Shown piece after piece: positions 1 through 5,388 of a stretch of 6,102 bases of DNA. Every line of letters starts with the position of its first letter. Position 1 is the stretch's first letter. The notes under the pieces are model-generated. The model worked only from the letters and a program-made list of their open reading frames with translations, searched no databases and was not told the origin of the DNA. Both the position numbers and the translations under genes were made by a program. The stretch comes from Bacillota bacterium (GTDB lineage Bacteria > Bacillota > UBA4882 > UBA8346), in contig JAEZKW010000268.1 in NCBI GenBank assembly GCA_023415375.1, positions 1 through 6,102 of the forward strand, written 5' to 3'.

Positions 1-222
1 CTCTATTCGGGGATTCGTTCACTATCCGCCCCCAATATCTTGAAACGTTGGTTGGAAACCTTTCACTCATCAAAGGATGTCATCTGGGATCATCGTGACC
101 CAATCCCTTTTTTTCACCAACTTACGATTCCGGTCAGTCTTTGGTGGATCAGCCGGAAAAATAAACTATCATCCTTGGCAGAGGCTTCAACGCTCGATAT
201 AGAATGGAATGGTGAACCATGA
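1..222 (+). CDS. C-terminal end of an unrecognised protein (partial, 5' end outside window)
   Basis: The reading frame is open from base 1 to the TGA at 220-222, so this is the last 73 codons of a longer gene. An in-frame TTG at 40 has no ribosome binding site in front of it, and I do not take it as a start. The peptide begins LYSGIRSLSAPNIL, passes through an aromatic-rich stretch (WDHRDPIPFFHQL, then IPVSLWW) and ends in an acidic tail, DIEWNGEP. I recognise no family and see no catalytic motif in this piece. The stop overlaps the start of the next gene as ATGA (219-222), the classic arrangement for translational coupling, so it very probably belongs to the same operon and pathway as the dehydrogenase, hydrolase and adenylating enzyme that follow. 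Its whole length and the operon promoter lie upstream of the window. Confidence 0.7.
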   Translation, partial: LYSGIRSLSAPNILKRWLETFHSSKDVIWDHRDPIPFFHQLTIPVSLWWISRKNKLSSLAEASTLDIEWNGEP

Positions 223-1223
223 AAGCACTCATAACCGGTGGAACCGGATTCCTTGGCCGTAATTTAGCAAACCGCCTGCAACAACTCGATTACGATGTTA
301 CAGTCCTTAGCCGGAATGAAACAATCGGGATGGATTTGGTTCAAAAAGGCTTTCGATTCATCCGGGCTGATTTACGGGACTCCGGTCAAATCAACCAGGC
401 CGTTGCAGGTATGGATTATGTCTTTCACTGTGGGGCACTCTCAACTCCTTGGGGTCGTTTCCCGGATTTTTTCGCTATCAATGTCAACGGGACTGAAAAT
501 GTAATCAACGGTTGCCTGTTTCACGGAGTACGGCGAATGATTCATATCTCCTCACCCTCTATTTATTTTGAATATCGAAATAAACTCAATGTGACCGAAT
601 CCGATCCATTGCCCCATCGGATGGTGAATGATTATGCTAAAACTAAATATTTAGCGGAAGAACGTATTGATCATGCATTCTGCGCCGGGCTGCCGGTCAT
701 CACCCTCAGACCCCGGGCCCTCTTCGGTCCCGGAGATACCACCATCTTTCCCCGTTTAATCATTGCCAACCAAAAATCAGGAATCCCTATGATTGACAAT
801 GGTGGGGTACTGATGGACTTAACCTATGTCGAAAACGTTGTTGAGTCAATCGTTTTAGCGATTGATTCCCCTCCAGCCACCTTAGGTAAAAAATATAACA
901 TCAGTAACGGCACTCCGGTTCCCTTCAAGAACCTGCTTGAAAAGCTTTTTTCTAAACTGGGATTAACCTTACGGACAAGGAACATTTCTTTTTCCTCCGC
1001 CTATCTGGGAGCACTCTTTATGGAATCGCTCTATAAAACCTTTTTACCCAAGAAGGAACCTCCGTTTACTTGTTACTCTGTGGGTACGCTCTCCAAAACT
1101 ATAACCCTGGATATCTCGGCGGCCCAAAGGGAACTGGGATATAATCCCAAGATCAGTATCGATGAAGGGTTAGAATTATTTGTAAATTGGTGGAAGGAAA
1201 ACAATGATAAACATCACTCTTAA
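219..1223 (+). CDS. NAD(P)-dependent epimerase/dehydrogenase, extended SDR (3-beta-HSD/OleD-like)
   Basis: This 334-residue protein is a typical extended short-chain dehydrogenase/reductase. What is seen: an N-terminal Rossmann nucleotide-binding motif GGTGFLG at residues 7-13 directly after the first beta strand; acidic D51 in the ADLRD segment; the active-site pair YxxxK as Y139-K143 (YAKTK); serines 111, 112 and 114 before it, one likely the catalytic Ser; then RPRALFGPGD (164-173) and DLTYVENV (200-207), both characteristic of the 3-beta-hydroxysteroid dehydrogenase/OleD-type branch. The length is normal for that branch and nothing is missing. Family knowledge: these enzymes reduce or oxidise a keto/hydroxy group with NAD(P)H, and OleD reduces 2-alkyl-3-ketoacids. 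The start overlaps the previous stop by ATGA, and the 3' end overlaps the next gene by 20 bp. The precise substrate cannot be read from the sequence; a sugar-nucleotide epimerase is the alternative but fits the neighbours less well. Confidence 0.92.
   Translation: MKALITGGTGFLGRNLANRLQQLDYDVTVLSRNETIGMDLVQKGFRFIRADLRDSGQINQAVAGMDYVFHCGALSTPWGRFPDFFAINVNGTENVINGCLFHGVRRMIHISSPSIYFEYRNKLNVTESDPLPHRMVNDYAKTKYLAEERIDHAFCAGLPVITLRPRALFGPGDTTIFPRLIIANQKSGIPMIDNGGVLMDLTYVENVVESIVLAIDSPPATLGKKYNISNGTPVPFKNLLEKLFSKLGLTLRTRNISFSSAYLGALFMESLYKTFLPKKEPPFTCYSVGTLSKTITLDISAAQRELGYNPKISIDEGLELFVNWWKENNDKHHS
1192..1198 (+). promoter_or_regulatory. Ribosome binding site of the MBL-fold gene, inside the upstream gene
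   Basis: GGAAGGA lies 5 nt before the ATG at 1204 and within the last codons of the dehydrogenase gene. It supports the 1204 start despite the 20-bp overlap and indicates coupled translation. Confidence 0.6.
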
Positions 1224-2025
1224 CCTGCTTCAAGCTGGATCCTGCACTCAATATGAAAAGTTTGCCATCACGGGAGGAGCATTTCGAAAAATCGAATTTC
1301 CCGCCATTTTTGGACTGATTCATCACTTCCAATTTGGGTATATCTTGTTTGACACTGGTTATTCGGATCGCTTTTACCAGCTTACAAGCACCTTCCCAAA
1401 CCTAGCTTATGCAAAAATAACTCCGGTAAGGATCGATCCGGACCAGAGCGCAGTGGCTCAACTCCATCAACTGGGAATTGCTGCTTCGGAAATTAAGCAG
1501 ATTATTATTTCCCATTTTCATCCTGACCATATCGGTGGGCTACGGGACTTCCCACAAGCACAATTCATCTATAAACGCTCAGCCTATCAAAGCTTAATTC
1601 GAAAAAAAAGAATTGCTGCGCTCGCTAGTGGCTTCCTCCCCGGCCTCCTTCCGGAGAATTTTGAAACTCGTTCCCGGGATATCGAAAAATACCCTGTCAT
1701 ATCATTGCCGGAGCAATATGCCCCTTTTTGTTGCGCTTATGATATTCTTGGTGACGGCTCCTTGTTACTTGTCGATTTACCTGGCCATGCTCAGGGACAA
1801 CTGGGTTTATTTCTTACAACCAAACGGGGACGGTATTTCTTAATATCTGACGCTTGTTGGCAGAAACGATCCCATCAAACATTCACTCCTCCAAATGGTT
1901 TAGCCCGGTTGGTAACTCATCATTGGGGTGATTACTTGAGTACACTAAAGAAAATCAACCGCTTGCATCAACACTACTCGGAAATAACGATCATCCCAAG
2001 TCATCAAAATATTGCTTCTCTTTAA
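1204..2025 (+). CDS. Metallo-beta-lactamase-fold hydrolase (lactonase/thioesterase type)
   Basis: This 273-residue protein has the complete dinuclear metal site of the metallo-beta-lactamase superfamily: the HxHxDH motif HFHPDH with H104, H106, D108 and H109, then H195 in DLPGHAQGQLG, D216 in LISDACW and H267 in IPSHQ near the C-terminus. The early ILFDTGYS segment (47-54) is the usual strand-turn before the metal site. There is no signal peptide or membrane segment, so it should be cytoplasmic. The overall plan (single domain, about 250-280 residues) resembles N-acyl-homoserine-lactonase-like members, which hydrolyse lactones, but the same fold includes thioesterases and esterases, so the reaction is open. 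In this operon a hydrolase acting on a thioester, ester or lactone made by the neighbouring reductase and adenylating enzyme is the simplest reading (inference). The start ATG overlaps the upstream gene by 20 bp and has its own ribosome binding site. Confidence 0.92.
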   Translation: MINITLNLLQAGSCTQYEKFAITGGAFRKIEFPAIFGLIHHFQFGYILFDTGYSDRFYQLTSTFPNLAYAKITPVRIDPDQSAVAQLHQLGIAASEIKQIIISHFHPDHIGGLRDFPQAQFIYKRSAYQSLIRKKRIAALASGFLPGLLPENFETRSRDIEKYPVISLPEQYAPFCCAYDILGDGSLLLVDLPGHAQGQLGLFLTTKRGRYFLISDACWQKRSHQTFTPPNGLARLVTHHWGDYLSTLKKINRLHQHYSEITIIPSHQNIASL

Positions 2026-2031
2026 TTTTAT

Positions 2032-2038
2032 AGGAAGG
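2032..2038 (+). promoter_or_regulatory. Ribosome binding site of the adenylating-enzyme gene
   Basis: AGGAAGG sits in the 16-bp gap after the hydrolase stop. Pairing through AGGA leaves 6 nt to the GTG at 2042. The in-frame ATG at 2054 would be 15 nt away, rather far, so GTG is preferred, although ATG 2054 or 2060 cannot be excluded. Confidence 0.5.
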
Positions 2039-2041
2039 TAA

Positions 2042-3388
2042 GTGATTTGGCTCATGAAAATGATTGATAAACCTATTGTCCTTGCACATTATCTCCAAAC
2101 AAAATACCGCCCTTCCTTCCATACTCGGTATGATCTGGAAGTTTGGCAAGAGCGCCATGTTCAACGTCACCTTCAAAAAATTCTATCTTTTTCCCCTTTT
2201 TATCGGCAGTATTATCAAGGGCTAAAGCTTGATGAATGGCGCAATTTCCCATCGATTGAAAAAAATATCATGATGAAAAATTTCGACTCTCTCAATACAG
2301 TGGGTATTCGAAGCGATGATGCCTTTAAGATTGCCTTTATGTCGGAGGAAAGCCGGGATTTCTCCCCCCAGATCAATGGAATTTCCGTTGGATTATCTTC
2401 GGGTACTTCGGGGAACCGGGGGCTGTTTTTGGTTAGTCGACAAGAACGATTGAAATGGGCCGGGACAATCTTGGCCAAAGTTTTACCGGATCCGTTATGG
2501 GCCGGACAGAAAGTTGCCTTTTTTTTCCGGGCCAATAATAACCTTTATCAGACTGTCAACTCCCGTTTAGTACAGTTCCGCTTCTATGATTTACTAGAAC
2601 CGATGCCTCTTCAAATCCAGCGTCTTAATCAGTTTCAACCGTCCATCTTGGCAGCCCCGCCTTCAGTACTTCGAATTTTGGCCCTGGCGGTAAAAGCCAA
2701 TGAGCTAAAAATTAAACCCACGAAGGTGATTTCTATGGCCGAAGTTTTGGAACCCTTTGATCAATCTTTTATCAGTGAGCAATTTAACCAGACCATCCAT
2801 CAAATATACCAGTGTACTGAGGGTTTTCTGGGTGTCACCTGTTCTCACGGGACCATTCATCTCAATGAAGACTTAGTTGTCATTCAAAAGGAATATATTG
2901 ATAACCAAAGCCGCAGATTTATTCCGGTGATTACCGACTTTCACCGCACAACGCAGCCTATAATCCGTTATCGCTTGAATGACATTTTAGTCGAATCGAG
3001 CACTCCTTGCCCTTGCGGTTCGGTCTTTACCGCTTTGGAAAAAATCGAAGGTCGCTGCGATGATATCTTTTTCTTTCATTCAAGCTCCGGCGCCAAGATT
3101 ATACCCATCTTTCCCGATTTTTTACGGAGAGCTGTCTTACAAGCGTCAACTGAAATCACCGAGTATCGGGTTATTCAACGCCATCTCAATTTAATTGAGA
3201 TTTTACTCAAAGTTCCTGATAAAATTCGTCCTATGGTTCAGCTTGAACTTAATAAAACTCTGAACCAATTAATTACCAATCTTGGATGTGTTTCTCCCCA
3301 AATTATCCATACTCCTTTGATGGAACAAAGGGATTTTCATAAAAAGCAACGCCGCATTGAAAGGAAATTTAATTTTGAAGATGACTAA
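2042..3388 (+). CDS. F390-synthetase-related / PaaK-like adenylate-forming enzyme
   Basis: This 448-residue protein belongs to the ANL adenylate-forming superfamily, on the phenylacetate-CoA ligase/coenzyme F390 synthetase side. Seen, numbering from the GTG start: the phosphate-binding loop LSSGTSGNRG (118-127); the adenine/A5-type motif YQCTEG (256-261); RYRLNDI (309-315) followed by a C-P-C-G cluster at 323-326, which is typical of PaaK relatives; and the hinge region IEGRCDD (336-342). The C-terminus is short and basic (KKQRRIERK), as in this group. Family knowledge: these enzymes activate a carboxylate as an acyl-adenylate and pass it to CoA or another acceptor; F390 synthetases adenylate a deazaflavin. 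No F420 gene is visible here, so true F390 synthesis is not supported, and I read it as a carboxylate-activating enzyme of unknown substrate. It is the last gene of the operon. No frame break or lost core motif is visible. Confidence 0.9.
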   Translation: MIWLMKMIDKPIVLAHYLQTKYRPSFHTRYDLEVWQERHVQRHLQKILSFSPFYRQYYQGLKLDEWRNFPSIEKNIMMKNFDSLNTVGIRSDDAFKIAFMSEESRDFSPQINGISVGLSSGTSGNRGLFLVSRQERLKWAGTILAKVLPDPLWAGQKVAFFFRANNNLYQTVNSRLVQFRFYDLLEPMPLQIQRLNQFQPSILAAPPSVLRILALAVKANELKIKPTKVISMAEVLEPFDQSFISEQFNQTIHQIYQCTEGFLGVTCSHGTIHLNEDLVVIQKEYIDNQSRRFIPVITDFHRTTQPIIRYRLNDILVESSTPCPCGSVFTALEKIEGRCDDIFFFHSSSGAKIIPIFPDFLRRAVLQASTEITEYRVIQRHLNLIEILLKVPDKIRPMVQLELNKTLNQLITNLGCVSPQIIHTPLMEQRDFHKKQRRIERKFNFEDD

Positions 3389-3582
3389 TCCAGTATAATA
3401 TGAAAATTCAGCATTCATCAGTTGCACTGGAAAACTATTATGATATTTGCAATTCCAAGTTGTATGTACTAAACTTTCATTATCCAATTGGATATCCTCC
3501 TTTGCTTTTTATGTGGTTGGTGAACCCCATTTATTTTAACAAGGGAGGATTCCTTATTTCTATTCATAGGCATAACCTTATT
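3389..3582. other. Transcribed 3' spacer of the operon without a recognisable gene
   Basis: These ~190 bases lie between the adenylating-enzyme stop and the terminator. A frame opening with ATG at 3400 has no ribosome binding site and runs straight through the terminator hairpin, so I do not call a gene. A perfect 14-bp palindrome, TATCCAATTGGATA (3481-3494), overlaps an 8-bp palindrome, GGATATCC (3490-3497); no function can be assigned. A purine run AAGGGAGG at 3541-3548 looks like a ribosome binding site but has no usable start codon behind it. Confidence 0.5.
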
Positions 3583-3609
3583 GGAACCACCGGCTTAGCC
3601 GGTGGTTTT
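3583..3609 (+). terminator. Rho-independent terminator of the SDR/MBL/adenylating operon
   Basis: A perfect 10-bp, GC-rich stem AACCACCGGC (3585-3594) pairs with GCCGGTGGTT (3598-3607) around the 3-nt loop TTA, ending in a TTTT run (3606-3609). The U tract is on the + strand side only, which fits termination of the left-hand operon. Confidence 0.85.
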
Positions 3610-3618
3610 CAAACACAC

Positions 3619-3646
3619 AAAAAAACGCCCTGAGGTTCAGAGCGTT
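3619..3646 (-). terminator. Minus-strand rho-independent terminator-like hairpin 1
   Basis: Read on the minus strand, AACGCTCTGA pairs with TCAGGGCGTT (10 bp including one U-G pair; on the + strand the same position is a C-A mismatch) with a 3-nt loop, followed by seven U residues (A-run at 3619-3625). The wobble that works only in minus-strand RNA and the U tract on that side make the minus orientation clear. It lies downstream, in minus orientation, of repeat copy 1 (3713-3809), with no protein gene in between. Confidence 0.7.
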
Positions 3647-3712
3647 AAAAGAGCGAAGCACTTTTAATCTTACCAATCCTTTTAATTAATCCTGATTCAT
3701 CATACTCCCCTT

Positions 3713-3809
3713 TACCACAATATCACCTTTTTTGGAAAAAAGTGTGTCGATTTTGTGCCGATAACTCTAGATCGCTAGAAATCAACAAAAAATTTTTAAA
3801 ATCGCAGCT
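3713..3809. repeat. ~97-bp direct repeat, copy 1
   Basis: The first of two copies of an AT-rich element, running from TACCACAATATCAC to CGCAGCT. It aligns without net gaps to 3890-3986 at a constant offset of 177 bp, with about 13 mismatches by my hand count; similarity fades over the next ~20 bases. Conserved blocks include TCGATTTTGT, TCTAGATC and an A-run/T-run core. No reading frame of note crosses it. On the minus strand it is followed by a terminator-like hairpin (3646 down to 3619). It could be an upstream control region of a small RNA, or a dispersed intergenic repeat. Confidence 0.85.
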
Positions 3810-3839
3810 ACGATAGTAAAAGTATTGGTAATTTCCAAT

Positions 3840-3870
3840 AAAAAAGCGCCCCCAAAATCCAGTGCGCTCT
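3840..3870 (-). terminator. Minus-strand rho-independent terminator-like hairpin 2
   Basis: On the minus strand AGAGCGC (3870-3864) pairs with GCGCTTT (3849-3843), including one G-U pair, around a 14-nt loop and runs into a six-U tract (A-run 3840-3845). It occupies the same place relative to repeat copy 2 as hairpin 1 does relative to copy 1, although closer (about 20 nt instead of about 66 nt). Confidence 0.6.
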
Positions 3871-3889
3871 AAGTGGCAAGACTACCCAT

Positions 3890-3986
3890 TACCATAATAT
3901 CACGTTTTTTTGATAAAAGTGTATCGATTTTGTACCAATAAGTCTAGATCCCTACAAATCAAGAAAAAATTTTTTAAAACGCAGCT
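3890..3986. repeat. ~97-bp direct repeat, copy 2
   Basis: The second copy of the element at 3713-3809, offset by exactly 177 bp, running from TACCATAATATCAC to CGCAGCT. In minus orientation its end carries TGATATTAT, which resembles an extended -10 promoter element (TGnTATAAT); copy 1 has the weaker TGATATTGT at the same place, and no clear -35 box is seen. The minus-strand hairpin 3870-3840 follows. No protein-coding potential is seen. Confidence 0.85.
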
Positions 3987-4005
3987 AAAATTAGAAAAAT
4001 ATTGA

Positions 4006-4250
4006 TCGTATCGAAACGTGGCAACGAAATTTCTAGCTTAACACTTTGAATTTCCAAAAGCATGTGGCGATGTGGGGAAGGTGGGCATAAAAATATAAAG
4101 GAGATAATATTTTGCGTTGGAAACTATTTTTTATCACAGAGACCATTAAACCTGACCGACATGCCCCTTTTCGTGCCCTTTCGTGTATTTCGTGGTCGAT
4201 AATCTTTTCTTACTATCGAATTCACTTCTAAATCTTTTGTTAATCATAAA
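4006..4250. other. Intergenic stretch with short TTCGTG repeats; no gene called
   Basis: Most of this stretch has no recognisable feature. A ribosome-binding-like AAAGGAG (4097-4103) precedes a TTG-started frame (4112-4231, 39 codons, beginning LRWKLFFITETIK) with 8 nt between, but the peptide looks like no family and its second half is written by a repetitive sequence, so I leave it uncalled. Three TCGTG words at 4171, 4181 and 4190 (spacing 10 and 9) form a short degenerate tandem repeat of a kind I have often seen in intergenic DNA of unrelated bacteria (from memory, not searched). Confidence 0.4.
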
Positions 4251-4582
4251 TTTACTCTCAGGTTGCGCAAAATTTTTCTTTCCAAGAAGAGTAGATTCTC
4301 AAAACCATTTTGTAAATCTACACTCCGGTTGCGTCGGTTTTCTCTCCGGTTGTGTAAATTCTCAAATCCATTTTGTAAATCTACACTCCGGTTGCGTCGG
4401 TTTTCTCTCCGGTTGTGCAAATTCTCAAATCCATTTTGTAAATCTACACTCCGGTTGCGTCGGTTTACACTCCGGTTGGGCAGATTCTCAAATCCATTTT
4501 GTAAATCTACACTCCCGTTGTGTCGGTTTACACTCCGGTTGTGCAAATTCTCTCTGCCGTTTTGTAAATTTACTCTCCGGTG
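4251..4582. repeat. Minisatellite: 63-bp tandem repeat made of 21-bp subunits
   Basis: The word TTTTGTAAAT recurs at 4308, 4371, 4434, 4497 and 4560, a spacing of exactly 63 bp each time. Each unit splits into three 21-bp subunits: two obviously related ones containing CTCCGGTTG and a more diverged one, CAAATCCATTTTGTAAATCT plus A. Degenerate edge subunits are at about 4251-4271 and 4569-4582. Because 21 and 63 are multiples of three, several frames stay open on both strands. On the minus strand this writes heptapeptides such as QNGFENL, HNRRENR and RNRSVDL, with Asn at the second place of every heptad. None of these frames has a convincing start and ribosome binding site. I call it a DNA repeat, with a decayed or unusual repeat protein as the alternative. 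Confidence 0.9.
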
Positions 4583-4600
4583 CCCCGATAGGTCAGGGGA

Positions 4601-4998
4601 TTATAATAACTGAAAAGGAGCAATTTCAATCTTATCAATATGAGGCGCATCAGCTTCACTCATAATCGCCGATAATACCCCCAAACAAGACTTTAATTTG
4701 TTTTTTATCTCTATCCAAGGTGGCAAGCCCCTGGAGACCTTCATGATTAACATCCGGTGGAATAACTTTAACTGTATTCCCGGTTAAATCACCATACCAT
4801 TTAAATAACTACCATGCTCCGGTTGCTTGATTATTTTGGGTTACCAAATCATCCAAATTACCGGCAGCATGCCAATATGCCAGGCAACCATCGACTTTGC
4901 AATTTTCCAGCCTGGAGATCCATTGAATTAACCAGCAGGGGACCGATAGACCTTCATAGCGCAACCGATGATTTTCTTGGTGATGTCTTCATGCATTA
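4601..4998 (-). pseudogene. Decayed C-terminal fragment of a glycoside-hydrolase-type protein
   Basis: Translating the minus strand across frames gives a protein remnant. It starts MHEDITKKIIG...KVYRSP in one frame (4996 to about 4940), then shifts near 4930-4945 to CWLIQWISRLENC, AYWHAAGNLDDLVTQ, TGAW, an in-frame TAG (4809-4811) where Trp is expected, LFKWYGDLTGN, LQGLATLD and KVLFGG, stopping at TGA 4656-4658. An overlapping frame carries a C-terminal tail, ADAPHIDKIEIAPFQLL, ending with TAA 4601-4603. The WHAAGNLDDL and WYGDLTGN style is, from memory, that of secreted xylosidase/arabinofuranosidase-like glycoside hydrolases (GH39-like). The ADAPHIDKIEI tail resembles the end of a CBM6/CBM35-type carbohydrate-binding module. 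The segment between is probably deleted and the N-terminal part is gone, cut off at the repeats beginning near 5003. It lies on the same strand as araD, which fits a former pentose-polysaccharide locus. The family assignment is moderate; the pseudogene status is firmer. Confidence 0.75.
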
Positions 4999-5002
4999 AA
5001 CA

Positions 5003-5040
5003 CGACCCCGATTTACAAGATTTACAGGATTGGCATGATT
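5003..5040 (+). repeat. Partial copy of the AGGATT-type intergenic repeat
   Basis: CGACCCCGATTTACAAGATT and the following ACAGGATTGGCATGATT resemble the left arm of the inverted-repeat element at 5074-5208, in the same orientation. It directly abuts the truncated end of the glycoside-hydrolase pseudogene. Confidence 0.55.
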
Positions 5041-5073
5041 AGCGAGAGTATGTAATATTACCTCTAAAAACAC

Positions 5074-5208
5074 TGTCTGAACCCCGATTATCAGGATTTC
5101 AAGATTCTCAGGATTTGAGAGCCTTTACTTGGCGAACTTGAAAAATATTCCTGCAAATCAAGGTTTAATCTTGTTAATCCTTTAATCCTGTAAATCGAGG
5201 TTCAGACA
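5074..5208. repeat. 135-bp inverted-repeat element (MITE/REP-like)
   Basis: The 16-bp ends TGTCTGAACCCCGATT (5074-5089) and AATCGAGGTTCAGACA (5193-5208) are inverted repeats with one mismatch. Inside each arm the repeat continues loosely as AGGATT/AATCCT words (TCAGGATTTCAAGATT on the left; AATCCTTTAATCCTG on the right), so the whole element could fold into an imperfect hairpin with a ~55-base tip. It encodes no protein and no target-site duplication is visible. Sequences of this AATCCTGTAAATC style are common intergenic repeats in many bacterial groups (recalled, not searched). Confidence 0.75.
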
Positions 5209-5318
5209 ATTAACCCGGTTTCATGTTAATTCGTATAATTTTATTTATTTTATTAATTTTTCTATCATTCTCCACCCAAAAATAAAGACCTGCCAAAAAC
5301 AGGTAATTAATTATTAAT
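5209..5318. other. AT-rich spacer with a weak hairpin
   Basis: This is a very AT-rich spacer with long T-runs on the + strand and no gene. A small inverted repeat, ACCTG (5288-5292) and CAGGT (5300-5304), lies just beyond the araD terminator and might add a weak second hairpin. Confidence 0.4.
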
Positions 5319-5358
5319 AAAAAGTTGTCTCAAAAATAATTTCTCTTTTGAGACAACT
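5319..5358 (-). terminator. Rho-independent terminator of araD
   Basis: A perfect 13-bp stem, AGTTGTCTCAAAA (5323-5335) with TTTTGAGACAACT (5346-5358), encloses a 10-nt loop. On the minus strand it is followed by a five-U tract (A-run 5319-5323). It sits 30 bp beyond the araD stop, so it marks the end of that operon. Confidence 0.85.
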
Positions 5359-5388
5359 CTAAAGGTCAAAATAATCAATACATTGGAA

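Noticed and set aside
2042..3388. True coenzyme F390 synthetase
   Set aside because: The resemblance is at the level of the adenylate-forming fold and PaaK-type motifs; nothing in the window points to F420 metabolism.
3390..3415. Possible promoter (TATAAT at about 3395-3400) just after the adenylating-enzyme gene
   Set aside because: No -35 element lies at a suitable distance, and no gene or RNA can be assigned downstream before the terminator.
3400..3633. 77-codon + strand frame after the operon
   Set aside because: It has no ribosome binding site and no recognisable family, and it runs through the strong terminator hairpin at 3583-3609.
4251..4582. CRISPR array
   Set aside because: Units are contiguous and wholly related to each other, with no unique spacers between identical repeats, and no cas gene is in the window.
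4244..4600. Minus-strand heptad-repeat frame through the minisatellite
   Set aside because: It has a regular Asn-containing heptad pattern but no ATG, only a TTG within the repeat and no ribosome binding site; kept as a question in the findings, not as a gene.
4183..4665. 160-codon + strand frame through the minisatellite
   Set aside because: It is open only because the 21/63-bp repeat never shifts frame; it starts inside the TTCGTG repeat, lacks a ribosome binding site, and ends antisense to the pseudogene.
4814..4999. 61-codon + strand frame
   Set aside because: It is the antisense shadow of the glycoside-hydrolase-type pseudogene on the minus strand.
5074..5208. Insertion sequence
   Set aside because: It has terminal inverted repeats but no transposase, no room for one, and no visible target-site duplication; called a small repeat element instead.
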